NCBI GenBank assembly: GCA_015058625.1
Contig: SVCA01000011.1
Span: forward strand, 1 to 64,000
DNA from: Pseudoselenomonas ruminantium
GTDB lineage: Bacteria; Bacillota; Negativicutes; Selenomonadales; Selenomonadaceae
DNA length: 64,000 nt
Reading direction: 5' to 3'
The notes under the pieces: model-generated
Database searches by the model: none
What the model was told of the DNA's origin: nothing
What the model saw: the letters and a program-made list of their open reading frames with translations, nothing else
Translations under genes and position numbers: made by a program
Shown here: piece after piece, positions 19,589 to 30,795 of the stretch
How the letters are laid out: the number at the start of each line of letters is the position of its first letter
How positions within the stretch are numbered: position 1 is the first letter of the stretch

Positions 19589-19712
19589 AAGGGTTGATAT
19601 AAATATGGTACCCCCCAACGCGATGACGTGGCAGATGGCTCGGCGTTGTCCGAGGGAACTGTTACGGAGAAATGTTTGGGCCAAGAGTCCGGACGATAAG
19701 GAGGAAAACAAA
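19589..19712 (+). promoter_or_regulatory. S10 operon leader, possible autoregulatory structure
   Basis: The 124 nt between the str terminator and rpsJ can form two competing pairings: CAACGC (19616-19621) with GCGTTG (19643-19648), or CTCGG (19639-19643) with CCGAG (19650-19654). In E. coli L4 acts on the S10 leader; a similar role here is only a suggestion. TTGATATAAATA at 19594-19605 may hold a promoter -10 but no good -35 was found. Confidence 0.35.
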
Positions 19713-20024
19713 TTGTCTAAGAACCAAAAGATTAGAATCCGGTTGAAGGCTTATGATCACAAAGCCCTCGATCAGAGCGCAGTAAAGATTGTGGATACTG
19801 CAAAGAAGACTGGTGCTATGGTATCCGGTCCGATTCCACTCCCGACGGAGAAAAATATCTACACGATTTTGCGTTCCCCGCATGTCAATAAGGATTCCCG
19901 CGAGCAGTTCGAAATGAGAACTCATAAGCGTCTTATCGACATCCTGCAGCCGACGAACAAGACAGTAGATGCCCTGATGCGTCTCGACCTTCCGGCTGGT
20001 GTAGACATCGAAATCAAATTATAA
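19713..20024 (+). CDS. rpsJ: 30S ribosomal protein S10
   Basis: Head protein of the 30S subunit, also NusE in antitermination complexes. The 103 residues start [20 protein letters not shown]. The TTG start at 19713 is set by AAGGAGG eight bases upstream (19698-19704) and by the family length; an in-frame ATG at 19605 would add 36 residues with no family resemblance. First gene of the S10-spc-alpha superoperon; rplC follows after 18 nt. Confidence 0.96.
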   Translation: MSKNQKIRIRLKAYDHKALDQSAVKIVDTAKKTGAMVSGPIPLPTEKNIYTILRSPHVNKDSREQFEMRTHKRLIDILQPTNKTVDALMRLDLPAGVDIEIKL

Positions 20025-20042
20025 TCCGAGGAGGTGGAATGA

Positions 20043-20687
20043 ATGTCTAAAGCAATTTTAGGTAGAAAACTGGGCATGACCCAGATCTTCACGGAAGAGG
20101 GCAAGGTTGTCCCCGTTACTGTTGTAGAATCTGGCAACAACATCGTTATCCAGAACAAGACGGTTGAAAACGACGGTTACAATGCTGTTCAGCTTGGCTT
20201 CGGTGAAGTTAAAGAACATAAGGTAAACAAACCGCTGAAGGGCCATTTCGACAAGGCTGGTGTTAAGCCGGTTAAGTTTATCCGCGAAATGCGTCTTCAG
20301 GATGCTTCTGAATACAAAGTCGGTGATTCCATCGGCGTTGACATATTTAGCGAAGGCGAATTAGTCGATGTTACTGGTACTTCCAAGGGTAAAGGTTTTG
20401 CCGGCGGTATCAAACGTCACAACTTTGCTCGTGGTCCCATGGGCCATGGTTCCAAATCCCATCGTGAACCGGGTTCCACTGGTGCGATGATTTCCGGTCC
20501 TGGCGGACGCGTGCTGAAAGGCAAGAAGCTGCCTGGCCGTATGGGTGGACAGCGTGTTACGGTTCAGCGCCTCACGGTTGTCCGTGTAGATGCAGACCGC
20601 AACCTGATCCTCATCAAGGGCGCTATTCCGGGCCCGAAGAAGAGCTTCGTTGTGATTAAGAACACCGTTAAACCGGGCAAAAACTAA
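20043..20687 (+). CDS. rplC: 50S ribosomal protein L3
   Basis: Early-assembly protein near the peptidyl transferase centre. The 214 residues begin [15 protein letters not shown] and contain the loop [14 protein letters not shown] with [14 protein letters not shown], the conserved RNA-contacting part. GGAGGTG lies close upstream of ATG 20043. Confidence 0.97.
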   Translation: MSKAILGRKLGMTQIFTEEGKVVPVTVVESGNNIVIQNKTVENDGYNAVQLGFGEVKEHKVNKPLKGHFDKAGVKPVKFIREMRLQDASEYKVGDSIGVDIFSEGELVDVTGTSKGKGFAGGIKRHNFARGPMGHGSKSHREPGSTGAMISGPGGRVLKGKKLPGRMGGQRVTVQRLTVVRVDADRNLILIKGAIPGPKKSFVVIKNTVKPGKN

Positions 20688-20710
20688 TTGGAAGGAGGAA
20701 AACCTAAATT

Positions 20711-21334
20711 ATGGCTACAGTAGCAGTTTATGACATCACCAACAAGCAGGTTGGCGATATCGAACTCAATGACAATATCTTCGGCGTAGAGATGAACGCA
20801 GGTCTTCTCCATCAGGCCGTTGTTATGCAGCTCGCAGCACAGCGTCTCGGCACGCATGCTACGAAGACGAGAAGCTTCGTCCGCGGTGGCGGTCGCAAGC
20901 CTTGGAAGCAGAAGGGCACCGGCCGTGCTCGTGCTGGTTCCACGCGCAGCCCGCTGTGGGTAGGCGGCGGTACGGTATTTGGTCCGCATCCGCGCAAGTA
21001 TGCTTTCAGCATGCCCCGCAAGCAGCGCCGTCTGGCTATCAAGTGCGCTCTTTCCGACAAAGTGAAGAATGGCGAACTGGTAGTTCTCGACAGCCTCGAA
21101 TTCGAAGCTGCCAAGACCAAGCAGGTTGTTAAGATGATGAGCGATTTCTCCGTTGAGAAGAAGGCTCTCCTCATCACTGCTGATGAAGCAGAAAACGTAG
21201 AAAAGTCTGCACGCAATATTCCGGGTGTTAAGGCAATCAGCATGATGGGCCTCAATGTTCATGATATCCTGAATCATGACAAGCTGTTCATCACGAAGGA
21301 TGCCGTTACCCGTATCGAGGAGGTATTCGCATAA
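20711..21334 (+). CDS. rplD: 50S ribosomal protein L4
   Basis: 23S-binding protein that lines the exit tunnel and, in E. coli, represses the S10 operon. The 207 residues include the tunnel loop with [25 protein letters not shown] precedes the ATG. The stop codon overlaps the rplW start by one base (TAATG), suggesting coupled translation. Confidence 0.97.
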   Translation: MATVAVYDITNKQVGDIELNDNIFGVEMNAGLLHQAVVMQLAAQRLGTHATKTRSFVRGGGRKPWKQKGTGRARAGSTRSPLWVGGGTVFGPHPRKYAFSMPRKQRRLAIKCALSDKVKNGELVVLDSLEFEAAKTKQVVKMMSDFSVEKKALLITADEAENVEKSARNIPGVKAISMMGLNVHDILNHDKLFITKDAVTRIEEVFA

Positions 21335-21615
21335 TGGAAGCACGTGATATCCTGATCCGTCCGCTGATTACGGAAAGAACGACTCAGCTCATGGCTGAAG
21401 GCAAATACGTCTTCGTTGTTGCGAAAGCAGCCAACAAGATTGAAATTGCTAAAGCAGTTGCTGAAATCTTCAACGTAAAAGTTGAAAAGGTCAATACGGT
21501 TAACGTACTTGGCAAAACGAAGCGCATGGGCCGCAACGTTGGCAAGCGCGCTGATTATAAGAAAGCTATCGTTAAACTCGCTGCAGGCAGCAGCATTGAG
21601 CTTTTCGAAGCGTAA
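21334..21615 (+). CDS. rplW: 50S ribosomal protein L23
   Basis: Exit-site protein that docks trigger factor and SRP. The 93 residues show [16 protein letters not shown] at the start and [17 protein letters not shown] in the extension. The ATG overlaps the rplD stop; rplB follows after 23 nt. Confidence 0.97.
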   Translation: MEARDILIRPLITERTTQLMAEGKYVFVVAKAANKIEIAKAVAEIFNVKVEKVNTVNVLGKTKRMGRNVGKRADYKKAIVKLAAGSSIELFEA

Positions 21616-21638
21616 ACCCTTGCAAGGAGGAAATTTAA

Positions 21639-22466
21639 GTGGCAGTAAAGAGTTTTAAACCTTACTCTGCAGGTCGCCGTTTCATGACCGTCGCTTCCTT
21701 CGACGAAATTACGGCAAGCAAACCTGAAAAATCCCTGACTGAGCGCCTGGTGAAAAAAGGCGGCCGCAACCAGCAGGGCAAACTGACCGTTCGCCATCAG
21801 GGCGGCGGCCACAAGCGTCTGTATCGTGTAATCGATTTCAAGCGCAACAAGGATGGTATTCCCGCTCGCGTAGCTACCATCGAATATGACCCGAACCGCA
21901 GCGCTCGTATCGCTCTCCTCAACTACGTTGATGGTGAAAAGCGTTACATCCTCGCTCCGAACGGTCTGAAAGTCGGCGATAAAGTTGTATCCGGCCCGGA
22001 TTCTGATATCAAGGTTGGTAATGCCCTGCCTTTGAAGAACATCCCCGTTGGTACGACCATTCATAACGTAGAGCTGAAGATTGGCAAGGGTGCCCAGCTG
22101 GTTCGCAGTGCTGGTACTTCCGCTCAGCTCATGGCAAAGGAAGGCGATTACGCACTCCTCCGTATGCCGTCTGGCGAACTTCGCAAGGTGCATATCAACT
22201 GCCGTGCTACCATCGGTGAAGTTGGCAACCTGGAGCATGAAAACATTACGATTGGTAAGGCTGGCCGTAACCGTTGGCTGGGCGTTCGTCCGGAGAACCG
22301 CGGTACTGCTATGAACCCGAACGACCATCCGCATGGTGGTGGTGAAGGCCGCAGCCCTGTTGGCCGCAAGAACCCTGTTACCAAGTGGGGCAAATGCGCT
22401 ATGGGTGCCAAGACTCGTCGCAAGAAAGCTTCCGATCGTCTCATCGTCAGAGGCCGCACGAAATAA
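21639..22466 (+). CDS. rplB: 50S ribosomal protein L2
   Basis: Peptidyl-transferase-centre protein. Of the usual length (275 residues), it has [19 protein letters not shown] and the conserved C-terminal block [14 protein letters not shown]. It starts with GTG 21639 behind GCAAGGAGG. A 52-nt gap with a small CAGGC...GCCTG hairpin follows before rpsS. Confidence 0.97.
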   Translation: MAVKSFKPYSAGRRFMTVASFDEITASKPEKSLTERLVKKGGRNQQGKLTVRHQGGGHKRLYRVIDFKRNKDGIPARVATIEYDPNRSARIALLNYVDGEKRYILAPNGLKVGDKVVSGPDSDIKVGNALPLKNIPVGTTIHNVELKIGKGAQLVRSAGTSAQLMAKEGDYALLRMPSGELRKVHINCRATIGEVGNLEHENITIGKAGRNRWLGVRPENRGTAMNPNDHPHGGGEGRSPVGRKNPVTKWGKCAMGAKTRRKKASDRLIVRGRTK

Positions 22467-22518
22467 TGATAGAATCGGGCAGGCAGCTTAACGCCGCCTG
22501 ACGGAAGGAGGATACACT

Positions 22519-22800
22519 TTGTCAAGATCGATTAAAAAGGGACCTTTCGTTGCAGAAAGCCTCATGAAGAAAATCACGGCTCTCAACGAAGCTAACGATA
22601 AAAAAGTTGTAAAGACCTGGTCCAGAAGCTCCACGATTTTCCCGGACTTCGTAGGTCATACGATTGCTGTTCATGATGGCCGCAAGCATGTTCCCGTTTA
22701 TGTAACGGAAGACATGGTTGGCCACAAACTCGGTGAGTTCGCTCCCACCCGTACCTTCAAGGGTCATGCTGGTGAAGAGCGCAAGACCGGACTCAAGTAA
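22519..22800 (+). CDS. rpsS: 30S ribosomal protein S19
   Basis: Head protein contacting S13 and the A site. The 93 residues start [10 protein letters not shown] and contain [15 protein letters not shown] and [12 protein letters not shown]. The start is TTG 22519 with GAAGGAGG about nine bases upstream; no ATG is available at this position. Confidence 0.97.
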   Translation: MSRSIKKGPFVAESLMKKITALNEANDKKVVKTWSRSSTIFPDFVGHTIAVHDGRKHVPVYVTEDMVGHKLGEFAPTRTFKGHAGEERKTGLK

Positions 22801-22821
22801 TTTTGCGAAAGGAGAATCCTT

Positions 22822-23157
22822 GTGGAATCTAAAGCAGTAGCTAAGTTCGTTCGCATCACTCCGCGCAAAGTTCGTGTTGTCCTGGATCTCATCCGTGGCA
22901 AGAACGTCGCAGAGGCCTTTGCGATTCTGAAATTCACGCCGAAAGCTGGCGCTGTAGTAGTTGAAAAAGTTCTGCGTTCTGCAGTAGCAAACGCTGAGAA
23001 CAATTATGATATGGACGTTGACAAGCTCGTCATCAAGACGGCTTTCGCTGATGACGGCCCAACGATGAAACGCATCCATCCGCGTTCCCGTGGGCAGGCC
23101 TTCAAGATTTTGAAGCGCACGTCCCATGTAACCATCGTCGTAGACGAGAAGAACTAA
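22822..23157 (+). CDS. rplV: 50S ribosomal protein L22
   Basis: Exit-tunnel protein whose loop is a macrolide contact. The 111 residues show [19 protein letters not shown] and, near the end, the loop region [15 protein letters not shown]. Starts at GTG 22822 behind GAAAGGAG. Confidence 0.97.
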   Translation: MESKAVAKFVRITPRKVRVVLDLIRGKNVAEAFAILKFTPKAGAVVVEKVLRSAVANAENNYDMDVDKLVIKTAFADDGPTMKRIHPRSRGQAFKILKRTSHVTIVVDEKN

Positions 23158-23173
23158 GAAGGAGGGAAACGGA

Positions 23174-23842
23174 TTGGGTCAGAAAGTAAATCCGCATGGT
23201 ATTCGTCTTGGCATCGTCAAGACTTGGGATGCTAAGTGGTATGCAGACAAAGATTTTGCAGATAACCTGCATGAAGATATTAAAATCCGCGATTATCTGA
23301 AGCAGAGCCTTCAGGCAGCTGGTGTTTCTCGCGTTGAGACGGAGCGTAGCAAGAACCGTCTGAAGATCACGATTCACACGGCTAAACCGGGTATGGTAAT
23401 CGGTCGCGGTGGTTCCGGTATCGAACAGATCAAAGAAGGTCTGAAGAAGTACACGGAAAAGAAGGTTGACATCAATATCGCTGAAATCAAGCAGCCGGAT
23501 ATGGATGCAACGCTCGTTGCTGAGAACATTGCTCAGCAGCTCGAACGCCGTATTGCTTTCCGCCGTGCTATGAAGCAGGCTGTTGGCCGTACGATGCGTC
23601 TGGGCGCCAAGGGTATCAAGGTTGCTCTGAGCGGCCGTCTTGGCGGTGCCGAAATTGCTCGTAAGGAAGCTTATCGTGAAGGCAGCATTCCTCTGCACAC
23701 GCTTCGCGCTGATATCGACTACGGTACGGCAGAAGCACATACGACTTATGGCCGTATCGGCGTAAAAGTATGGATCTTCAAGGGTGAAGTTCTTCCGGAA
23801 AGAAAGCAGCGTCAGGCTGTAGCTGAAGGGAGCGAAGCTTAA
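23174..23842 (+). CDS. rpsC: 30S ribosomal protein S3
   Basis: Forms the mRNA entry channel with S4 and S5. The 222-residue product has [13 protein letters not shown] at the N-terminus and a KH domain with [13 protein letters not shown]. It starts with TTG 23174 behind AGAAGGAGGG. Its stop overlaps the rplP ATG by one base. Confidence 0.97.
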   Translation: MGQKVNPHGIRLGIVKTWDAKWYADKDFADNLHEDIKIRDYLKQSLQAAGVSRVETERSKNRLKITIHTAKPGMVIGRGGSGIEQIKEGLKKYTEKKVDINIAEIKQPDMDATLVAENIAQQLERRIAFRRAMKQAVGRTMRLGAKGIKVALSGRLGGAEIARKEAYREGSIPLHTLRADIDYGTAEAHTTYGRIGVKVWIFKGEVLPERKQRQAVAEGSEA

Positions 23843-24285
23843 TGTTATTACCAAAGAGAGTTAAATACCGTAAGCAGTTCCGTGGCCGTATGAAGGGTAA
23901 AGCTCATCGCGGCAACACCGTAAGCCATGGTGAATATGGTCTGGTTGCTCTGGAACCTGCTTGGATCACGAACCGTCAGATCGAGGCTGCTCGTATCGCT
24001 ATGACCCGTTACATCAAACGTGGTGGTCAGGTTTGGATCAAGATTTTCCCGGATAAGCCGGTAACGGCAAAACCGGCTGAAACCCGCATGGGTTCCGGTA
24101 AAGGTTCGCCTGAGTACTGGGTAGCAGTAGTTAAACCGGGCCGCGTACTGTTCGAAATGGACGGCGTATCCCGTGAAGTTGCTCAGGAAGCTATGCGTCT
24201 TGCAGGCCACAAGCTGCCGATCAAGACGAAGTTCGTTGTTAAAGAAGATGTAAAAGCAGAGGGCGGTGAAGTAAATGAAGGTTAA
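23842..24285 (+). CDS. rplP: 50S ribosomal protein L16
   Basis: Protein near the A-site tRNA on the large subunit. The 147 residues begin [15 protein letters not shown] and contain [21 protein letters not shown]. It overlaps rpsC by 1 nt and rpmC by 11 nt, the tightest packing in the operon. Confidence 0.97.
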   Translation: MLLPKRVKYRKQFRGRMKGKAHRGNTVSHGEYGLVALEPAWITNRQIEAARIAMTRYIKRGGQVWIKIFPDKPVTAKPAETRMGSGKGSPEYWVAVVKPGRVLFEMDGVSREVAQEAMRLAGHKLPIKTKFVVKEDVKAEGGEVNEG

Positions 24286-24469
24286 TGAAATCCGTGAAAT
24301 GAGCGCTGATGAGCTTAACCAGAAACTTACTTCGCTCAAAGAGGAACTGTTCAACCTCCGTTTCCAGCTCGCTACTGGCCAGCTCGAGAACCCGATGCGT
24401 ATCAAAGAAGTAAAGAAGACGATCGCCCGCATTAAGACGATCCAGCGCGAAGCCGAACTGAAGGCCTAA
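24275..24469 (+). CDS. rpmC: 50S ribosomal protein L29
   Basis: Small two-helix exit-site protein. The 64 residues show the [19 protein letters not shown] core. The start lies 11 nt inside rplP, with GGCGGTG upstream as ribosome-binding site. Confidence 0.96.
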   Translation: MKVNEIREMSADELNQKLTSLKEELFNLRFQLATGQLENPMRIKEVKKTIARIKTIQREAELKA

Positions 24470-24505
24470 TCGCACACTGATATGCAGAAGGAAGGAGGCT
24501 CCCTA

Positions 24506-24763
24506 ATGAGCGAAAGAAACGTACGTAAAGTTAAAGTCGGTAAGGTTATCTCCGACAAAATGGATAAAACGGTTGTTGTAGCAGTAGAAGAGCTCGAGCA
24601 GCACAAGCTCTACAAGAAGCCGGTTAAGAGAACTGTAAAGTTCCATGCTCACGATGAGAAGAACGATGCTCACGTAGGCGATAAGGTATCCCTGATGGAA
24701 ACCCGCCCGCTGTCCAAGACTAAGCGTTGGAGAGTTGTCGAAGTCATCGAACGCGCTAAATAA
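24506..24763 (+). CDS. rpsQ: 30S ribosomal protein S17
   Basis: OB-fold primary 16S-binding protein. The 85 residues carry [17 protein letters not shown] and [21 protein letters not shown] 24506 is chosen because GAAGGAGG ends eight bases upstream; an in-frame ATG at 24482 lies before that site. Confidence 0.96.
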   Translation: MSERNVRKVKVGKVISDKMDKTVVVAVEELEQHKLYKKPVKRTVKFHAHDEKNDAHVGDKVSLMETRPLSKTKRWRVVEVIERAK

Positions 24764-24792
24764 GCCAAAATTAAGAAGAAGGAGGTCCAACA

Positions 24793-25161
24793 ATGATCCA
24801 ACAGCAAACAATCCTGCAGGTTGGCGACAACACTGGTGCAAAAGAAATCATGTGCATCCGTGTTCTCGGCGGTTCCTACCGCAAGTATGCCAACATTGGT
24901 GATGTAATCGTAGCTGCAGTTAAATCCGCTGCTCCGGGCGGCACGGTGAAGAAGGGCGATGTCGTTAAGGCAGTTGTCGTTCGCAGCGTGAAAGGCCTGC
25001 GCCGCGCAGACGGTTCCTATATCCGTTTCGATGAAAACGCCGCAGTTATCATTAAAGACGACAAGACTCCGAAAGGTACGCGTATCTTCGGACCGGTAGC
25101 TAGAGAACTTCGCGATAAAGACTTCATGAAGATCGTTTCCCTGGCTCCTGAAGTACTTTAA
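24793..25161 (+). CDS. rplN: 50S ribosomal protein L14
   Basis: Intersubunit-bridge protein. The 122 residues start [20 protein letters not shown] and end with the family's [18 protein letters not shown] lies eight bases upstream. Confidence 0.97.
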   Translation: MIQQQTILQVGDNTGAKEIMCIRVLGGSYRKYANIGDVIVAAVKSAAPGGTVKKGDVVKAVVVRSVKGLRRADGSYIRFDENAAVIIKDDKTPKGTRIFGPVARELRDKDFMKIVSLAPEVL

Positions 25162-25179
25162 TTGTGAGGAGGTGCGATT

Positions 25180-25512
25180 TTGGCATTCGTTAAGATGAAC
25201 GTTAAGAAGGGCGATACGGTCGTTGTATTGTCCGGCAAAGATAAAGGCAAGCAGGGCAAGGTTATCACTGCTATGCCCAAGCACGGTAAGGTTGTTGTGG
25301 AAGGCGTTAACAAAGTTAAGCGTCACACGAAGCCGAACCAGAAGGCTCCCCAGGGCGGTATCCTGGTAAAGGAAATGCCCATGCACGCTTGCAAAGTTAT
25401 GCTGGTTTGCCCGGCATGCTCCAAAGCAACCCGCGTTGCTCATAAGGAAGTCAATGGCAAGATGGTTCGCGCCTGCAAGAAGTGCGGCGAAGTTATCGAC
25501 CAGACGAAATAA
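25180..25512 (+). CDS. rplX: 50S ribosomal protein L24
   Basis: Assembly-initiator protein with a KOW motif ([15 protein letters not shown]). The 110 residues end with paired cysteines ([13 protein letters not shown]) that look like a zinc ribbon. It starts with TTG 25180 behind GAGGAGGTG. Confidence 0.96.
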   Translation: MAFVKMNVKKGDTVVVLSGKDKGKQGKVITAMPKHGKVVVEGVNKVKRHTKPNQKAPQGGILVKEMPMHACKVMLVCPACSKATRVAHKEVNGKMVRACKKCGEVIDQTK

Positions 25513-25532
25513 TTTGGAAAGGAGGAGCATAA

Positions 25533-26072
25533 GTGGATAGATTACAGGAAAAATATCAGAACGAAGTCTGCAAGGCTATGACCGAAAAGTTCGGTTACAA
25601 GAACGTAATGCAGCTTCCGAAAGTTGAAAAGATTATCATCAACATGGGCGTAGGCGAAGCCGTTGGTAACCCCAAGGCTCTGGACTCTGCTGTAGCTGAT
25701 CTGACGATCATCTCCGGCCAGAAGCCGCTCCTGACCCGTGCTAAGAAATCCCTCGCTGCCTGGAAACTGCGTGAAGGCATGCCCATCGGCTGCAAAGTAA
25801 CCCTTCGCGGTCAGCGCATGTACCAGTTCCTCGATAAGTTCATGAACGTTGCCCTGCCGCGCGTACGTGACTTCCGCGGTGTAAGCGACAAGGCTTTTGA
25901 TGGTCGCGGTAACTACGCTATCGGCCTGAAAGAGCAGCTCATCTTCCCGGAGATCGAATACGATAAGATCGACAAGCTCCGTGGTATGAACATTGTTATC
26001 GTTACGACGGCACAGACGGATGAAGAAGCCAGAGAGCTCCTGAAACTCATGGGTATGCCGTTCAAAGCATAA
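25533..26072 (+). CDS. rplE: 50S ribosomal protein L5
   Basis: 5S rRNA-binding protein of the central protuberance. The 179 residues contain [27 protein letters not shown] and [21 protein letters not shown] start at 25533 with GGAAAGGAGG upstream. Confidence 0.97.
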   Translation: MDRLQEKYQNEVCKAMTEKFGYKNVMQLPKVEKIIINMGVGEAVGNPKALDSAVADLTIISGQKPLLTRAKKSLAAWKLREGMPIGCKVTLRGQRMYQFLDKFMNVALPRVRDFRGVSDKAFDGRGNYAIGLKEQLIFPEIEYDKIDKLRGMNIVIVTTAQTDEEARELLKLMGMPFKA

Positions 26073-26086
26073 GGAGGTAAGGAAAC

Positions 26087-26272
26087 TTGGCTAAGAAAGC
26101 TATGGTAGAAAAGTGGAGCAAAGAACCGAAGTTCTCCACTCGCGGTTACAACCGTTGCAAAATTTGCGGCCGTCCGCATGGTTATATGCGTAAGTTCGAT
26201 ATGTGCCGTATCTGCTTCCGTGAGCAGAGCTACAAAGGCGCTATCCCTGGCGTAACCAAAGCCAGCTGGTAA
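26087..26272 (+). CDS. rpsN: 30S ribosomal protein S14, zinc-binding type
   Basis: Head protein of the 30S subunit in its short, zinc-binding form. The 61 residues contain [10 protein letters not shown] and CRICFREQ, giving the four-cysteine site. The TTG start at 26087 is set by AAGGAGG upstream. The C+ form is usual in Gram-positives. Confidence 0.97.
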   Translation: MAKKAMVEKWSKEPKFSTRGYNRCKICGRPHGYMRKFDMCRICFREQSYKGAIPGVTKASW

Positions 26273-26305
26273 GATTGATTTAAGTAAAAGGAGGATATCG
26301 ATTCA

Positions 26306-26704
26306 ATGGCAATGACTGATCCTATTGCAGATATGCTGACTCGTTTGCGCAATGCAAACAGTGTATACCACGAAAGTGTTGAAATCCCGGGTTCCAAAAT
26401 CAAAACGGCTATCGCTGAAGTTTTGAAGGAAGAGGGTTTCATCAAGGACTACACCTTCACTGAAGATGGCAAGCAGGGCGTTATCTCTGTTTCCCTCAAA
26501 TACGGCCCGAACCGTGAGAAGGTTATTTCCGGTATCAAACGTATTTCCAAGCCTGGCCTGCGTCAGTACGCTAAGAAGAGCGAACTGCCCCGCGTTCTCG
26601 GCGGCTTGGGTATCGCCATCATCTCCACTTCCAAGGGCATCATGAGCGACAAGCAGGCTCGTAAAGCTGGCCTTGGCGGCGAAGTTGTTGCATACGTTTG
26701 GTAA
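26306..26704 (+). CDS. rpsH: 30S ribosomal protein S8
   Basis: Central-domain assembly protein and, in E. coli, the spc-operon repressor. The 132 residues start [15 protein letters not shown] and end near [25 protein letters not shown] precedes the ATG. Confidence 0.97.
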   Translation: MAMTDPIADMLTRLRNANSVYHESVEIPGSKIKTAIAEVLKEEGFIKDYTFTEDGKQGVISVSLKYGPNREKVISGIKRISKPGLRQYAKKSELPRVLGGLGIAIISTSKGIMSDKQARKAGLGGEVVAYVW

Positions 26705-26730
26705 TCGAAAAGTAGTCAGGAGGTGTACAG

Positions 26731-27282
26731 ATGTCAAGAATTGGTAATGCACCGATTGAAATCCCAGCAAACGTAACCGTCACTGTTGGCGATGACAATT
26801 TGGTAAGTGTTAAAGGCCCGAAAGGTGAACTTTCCCGCCACATTAACTCGGAAATGAAAATAACCGTTGAAGGTAACGTTCTGAAAGTAGAACGCCCCTC
26901 CGACGATAAGACCCACAGATCTCTTCATGGTCTTTCCCGTACGCTCATTAACAACATGGTTATCGGCGTAACGGAAGGTTTCTCCAAGAACCTCGAAATC
27001 AATGGTGTCGGCTACCGTGCTCAGCTTAAGGGCACCGCGCTGAACCTGTCCCTGGGTTTCTCCCATCCGGTAGTTGTTGAACCGCCGAAGGGCATCAAAT
27101 TCGAATGCCCCTCTGCTAACGCTATCACGGTTTCTGGTATCGACAAAGAAGTTGTTGGCCAGATTGCCGCTGAAATCCGCAGCTTCCGTGAACCCGAACC
27201 GTACAAAGGCAAGGGCATCAAATACGCTGGCGAACATATCCGTCGTAAAGAAGGTAAAGCCGGCGCTAAGGGCAAGAAATAA
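26731..27282 (+). CDS. rplF: 50S ribosomal protein L6
   Basis: Protein near the factor-binding site. The 183 residues begin [17 protein letters not shown] and end with the motif [23 protein letters not shown] precedes the ATG. Confidence 0.97.
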   Translation: MSRIGNAPIEIPANVTVTVGDDNLVSVKGPKGELSRHINSEMKITVEGNVLKVERPSDDKTHRSLHGLSRTLINNMVIGVTEGFSKNLEINGVGYRAQLKGTALNLSLGFSHPVVVEPPKGIKFECPSANAITVSGIDKEVVGQIAAEIRSFREPEPYKGKGIKYAGEHIRRKEGKAGAKGKK

Positions 27283-27312
27283 GGTACTGATTCGAGAAAG
27301 GAGTGAATCTCT

Positions 27313-27672
27313 GTGCTGGTTAAAGCAGATAAAAATAAGGCACGTCAGAAACGTCATCTGCGTGTCCGCAACCATATCGCAGGTACGGCAGCTCGTCCGC
27401 GCCTCAACGTATATCGCAGCCTGGCAAACATTTATGCTCAGGTCATTGATGATGAAAAGGGCGTAACGCTCGTTTCCGCAAGCACTCAGGACAAGGGCTT
27501 TGAAAACTACGGCGGCAACATCGAAGCAGCTAAGGCTATCGGTGCTGAAGTTGCTAAGCGTGCTCTCGAAAAGGGTATCAGCGAAGTTGTTTTCGACCGT
27601 GGCGGTTATGTATACCATGGCCGTGTGGCTGCTCTGGCTGAAGCTGCTCGTGAAGCAGGTCTGAAGTTCTAA
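27313..27672 (+). CDS. rplR: 50S ribosomal protein L18
   Basis: 5S rRNA-binding protein. The 119 residues contain [20 protein letters not shown] and [13 protein letters not shown]. The start is GTG 27313 after GAAAGGAG. Confidence 0.96.
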   Translation: MLVKADKNKARQKRHLRVRNHIAGTAARPRLNVYRSLANIYAQVIDDEKGVTLVSASTQDKGFENYGGNIEAAKAIGAEVAKRALEKGISEVVFDRGGYVYHGRVAALAEAAREAGLKF

Positions 27673-27699
27673 ATCATCAATACTGAAGGAGGTAAATGA

Positions 27700-28206
27700 A
27701 TGGCTAGAAATATGGACAACGAAACTCCAGAGTTCGAGGAGAAAGTTGTATACATAAATCGAGTTGCGAAAGTCGTCAAGGGCGGCCGCCGCTTCTCGTT
27801 CAGTGCTCTCGTTGTTGTTGGCAACAAGAAGGGCAAAGTTGGCGTAGGTCTCGGCAAAGCTGCTGAAGTTCCCGAAGCTATCCGCAAAGGCGTTGAAGAT
27901 GCAAAGAAGAACCTCGTTGAGGTTGCTCTCTTCGATGGTCGTACGATTCCTCATGAGATGCTCGGCATCTTCGGTGCTGGTAAGGTTATGCTGAAGCCGG
28001 CTGCCAAAGGTACCGGTGTTATCGCTGGCGGCCCGGCTCGTGCCGTACTGGAACTGGCCGGCATCCATGACATTCTGACCAAGTCCCTGGGTTCTTCCAA
28101 CCCGAACAACATGGTACGCGCTACGATGGAAGGCCTCAAGGCCCTCAAGCGTGCTGAAACGGTTGCTGAACTCCGTGGCAAGACGGTTCAGGAAATCTTA
28201 GGTTAA
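27700..28206 (+). CDS. rpsE: 30S ribosomal protein S5
   Basis: Accuracy protein of the small subunit. The 168 residues contain the double-stranded-RNA-like fold region [19 protein letters not shown] and GFGKA-like [23 protein letters not shown] lies upstream of the ATG. Confidence 0.97.
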   Translation: MARNMDNETPEFEEKVVYINRVAKVVKGGRRFSFSALVVVGNKKGKVGVGLGKAAEVPEAIRKGVEDAKKNLVEVALFDGRTIPHEMLGIFGAGKVMLKPAAKGTGVIAGGPARAVLELAGIHDILTKSLGSSNPNNMVRATMEGLKALKRAETVAELRGKTVQEILG

Positions 28207-28219
28207 GGAGGGCGCGACA

Positions 28220-28405
28220 ATGGCAAAAATTAAAGTAACTCTTAAAAGAAGCCTTATCGGCCGTCCCGAAACGCAGCGCAAGACTGTTCGTTCTCTTGGC
28301 CTGCGCAAGATCAACTCTGTTGTTGAACTGCCGGACAACCCGGCTATCCGCGGTCAGCTCCATAAAGTTGAGCATCTGATTACCGTAGAAAAAATCGCAG
28401 AATAA
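28220..28405 (+). CDS. rpmD: 50S ribosomal protein L30
   Basis: Small large-subunit protein of 61 residues with [20 protein letters not shown] and [15 protein letters not shown]. Thirteen nt after rpsE, with AAGGAGG upstream. Confidence 0.96.
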   Translation: MAKIKVTLKRSLIGRPETQRKTVRSLGLRKINSVVELPDNPAIRGQLHKVEHLITVEKIAE

Positions 28406-28429
28406 GATAAGAACAGGAGGTGCACGCAG

Positions 28430-28879
28430 ATGAAATTACATGAATTACAGCCAGTAGCTGGTTCCCGCAAGGTTCGCAACCGTGTAGGTCGCGGTCTTGG
28501 TTCCGGCAATGGTAAGACTTCCGGTAAAGGTATGAAAGGCCAGAACTCCCGCAGCGGCGGTGGCGTTCGCACGGGTTTCGAAGGTGGCCAGATGCCTCTG
28601 TACCGTCGTCTCCCGAAGCGCGGCTTCAAGAATATCTGGGCTAAGACCTTCGCTGAAGTGAATGTTGAATCCCTGAACCGCTTCGAAGATGGCACGACGG
28701 TTGATCCCGTTGTTCTCGTTGAAGCAGGTATCCTGAAGAATGTTCAGGATGGCATCCGTATTCTCGGCAACGGCGAACTCACGAAGAAGCTGACGGTTCG
28801 CGCTAACGGCTTCACGAAGTCCGCTGAAGAGAAAATCACCGCTGCAGGCGGCCAGATCGAGAAGATTGAGGTGAAGTAA
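28430..28879 (+). CDS. rplO: 50S ribosomal protein L15
   Basis: Assembly protein with the Gly-rich N-terminal extension [18 protein letters not shown]. The 149 residues continue with [17 protein letters not shown]. The secY GTG follows after one base. Confidence 0.97.
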   Translation: MKLHELQPVAGSRKVRNRVGRGLGSGNGKTSGKGMKGQNSRSGGGVRTGFEGGQMPLYRRLPKRGFKNIWAKTFAEVNVESLNRFEDGTTVDPVVLVEAGILKNVQDGIRILGNGELTKKLTVRANGFTKSAEEKITAAGGQIEKIEVK

Positions 28880-28880
28880 G

Positions 28881-30137
28881 GTGCTTTCAGCCCTTGGCAA
28901 CGTATGGAAAATTCCGGAGCTTAGGCAGAAAATAACCTTTACTTTGATTATGTTTGCCATCTTCCGGATGGGGACGCATATCCCCGTTCCGGGGGTTGAC
29001 CCGACAGCGATTGAGCAGTTGTTCGCAAACGGCAACCTCTTTGGTCTGTTAGATCTCTTTTCTGGTGGTGCTTTCAGTAAGTTCTCCATCTTCGCAATGT
29101 CCATTACTCCATACATCAATGCGGCGATTATCATTCAGCTGCTGAATGTGGTAATCCCCACACTGGAGCAGTGGTCGAAGGAAGGTCAGGAAGGACACAA
29201 AAAGACCACCCAGGTTACACGCTACCTCACGGTAGTATTGGCTTTCCTCCAGGCGATTGGCATGTCCATCGGCCTGAAGGCAGCTATTTTGAATCCAAGT
29301 CCCGTCAACATCCTGATTATTGCAATCACGCTGACGGCGGGCACGGTGTTCTTGATGTGGCTCGGTGAGCAGATTACGGCTAACGGTGTTGGTAACGGTA
29401 TTTCCCTTATCATCTTTGCCGGTATCGTAGCAGCTCTGCCGAAAAACATCGGCACCATTTACCATTACGTCCAGGCTGGAACCATCAGCTACTTCTCCGT
29501 GTTTATGTTTGCCCTCATCGCAATCGCTATGGTGGTATTCGTAGTACATGTAGAAAACGGCTTCCGCCGCATTCCCATTTCCTACACGAAACGGGTTGGT
29601 GCCCGTGGCACCTACGGTGGTCATTCCAGCCACATTCCCCTGAAAGTCAATCAGGCGGGCGTAATCCCAATTATCTTTGCGTCATCCGTGCTGATGTTTC
29701 CAGTAACCATTGCCCAGTTTATTGAGATTCCCTGGGTAAAGACCGTTGCCAGTTATCTGGAGTGGGGTAAACCGTTACAGACTACATTATATGTAGGCAT
29801 GATAATCTTCTTTACCTACTTCTATACTGCGGTTACTGTAAAGATATCGGATATGGCAGAGAATCTGAAAAAATACGGTGGTTTCATCCCAGGCATCCGT
29901 CCGGGACAGCCAACGGCAGATTATTTAGATCATGTCATGACTCGTATCACGCTTGCTGGCTCGATTTTCCTGGCCTTCATTGCAGTACTGCCGAATATGG
30001 TAGCAGCCGCTACCAATATTCAGGGTGTATACTTTGGCGGTACGGCCCTGCTGATTGTCGTGGGCGTTGCCCTTCAGACCATGAAGCAGATTGAAGCCAT
30101 GATTGTTATGCGCCACTACGAAGGGTTCATGAAATAA
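28881..30137 (+). CDS. secY: Protein translocase subunit SecY
   Basis: Channel-forming subunit of the Sec translocon in the inner membrane. The 418 residues fit the usual ten membrane spans, with the plug and first cytosolic segments ([13 protein letters not shown]), the cytosolic loop [14 protein letters not shown] [16 protein letters not shown], and RIPISYTKR. It starts with GTG 28881, directly after rplO, with GAGGTG as ribosome-binding site inside rplO. Confidence 0.96.
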   Translation: MLSALGNVWKIPELRQKITFTLIMFAIFRMGTHIPVPGVDPTAIEQLFANGNLFGLLDLFSGGAFSKFSIFAMSITPYINAAIIIQLLNVVIPTLEQWSKEGQEGHKKTTQVTRYLTVVLAFLQAIGMSIGLKAAILNPSPVNILIIAITLTAGTVFLMWLGEQITANGVGNGISLIIFAGIVAALPKNIGTIYHYVQAGTISYFSVFMFALIAIAMVVFVVHVENGFRRIPISYTKRVGARGTYGGHSSHIPLKVNQAGVIPIIFASSVLMFPVTIAQFIEIPWVKTVASYLEWGKPLQTTLYVGMIIFFTYFYTAVTVKISDMAENLKKYGGFIPGIRPGQPTADYLDHVMTRITLAGSIFLAFIAVLPNMVAAATNIQGVYFGGTALLIVVGVALQTMKQIEAMIVMRHYEGFMK

Positions 30138-30150
30138 AGGAGGCAAAAAC

Positions 30151-30795
30151 ATGCATATCCTGTTAATGGGCCCCCCGGGTGCCGGTAAAGGCACGCAGGC
30201 GGCTGAACTGGTCAAAGCGTTTGGTGTTCCGCACATCTCCACGGGCGATATGTTCCGTGCAGCTGTGAAGGAAGGTACCGAACTTGGCAAGCAGGCAAAA
30301 GCCTGCATGGACGCAGGTAAACTCGTTCCTGACGAAGTTACCATCGGCATTGTCCGTGAGCGTCTTGCCAAAGATGACTGCAAGAAAGGTTTTATCCTCG
30401 ATGGTTTCCCTCGTACCGTTGACCAGGCAGATGCCCTCAAAGGTATTTTGGAAGACCTCGGTTTAAGCCTGACGCGTGTCCTGAACATCAATGTTCCGGC
30501 AGCTGACCTTATCGAACGCGCTGTGGGCCGCCGCATTTGCAAAAAATGCGGTGCTACCTACCATGTGAAGTTCAACCCGTCCAAGACGGAAGGAACTTGC
30601 GATGAGTGCGGCAGCGAACTCTTCCAGCGTGCTGACGATACGGAAGAAACGATGAAGAGTCGTCTCTCCGTATACGAAGACAGCACCCGCCCGCTGATTG
30701 ATTACTATCAAAAAGCAGGCCTCTACACGGAAGTGGATGGCAGACAGGCGATTGACAAAGTTACCGCAGACCTCATTGCAGTTCTGAAGGGCTGA
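30151..30795 (+). CDS. adk: Adenylate kinase
   Basis: Equilibrates ATP, ADP and AMP. The 214 residues have the P-loop [10 protein letters not shown] (7-16), the AMP-site DGFPRT, and a long LID with four cysteines (CKKCG and CDECG), so it is the zinc-binding form. AAAGGAGG lies upstream. In most Firmicutes map follows adk; here a 190-nt non-coding stretch does. Confidence 0.97.
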   Translation: MHILLMGPPGAGKGTQAAELVKAFGVPHISTGDMFRAAVKEGTELGKQAKACMDAGKLVPDEVTIGIVRERLAKDDCKKGFILDGFPRTVDQADALKGILEDLGLSLTRVLNINVPAADLIERAVGRRICKKCGATYHVKFNPSKTEGTCDECGSELFQRADDTEETMKSRLSVYEDSTRPLIDYYQKAGLYTEVDGRQAIDKVTADLIAVLKG

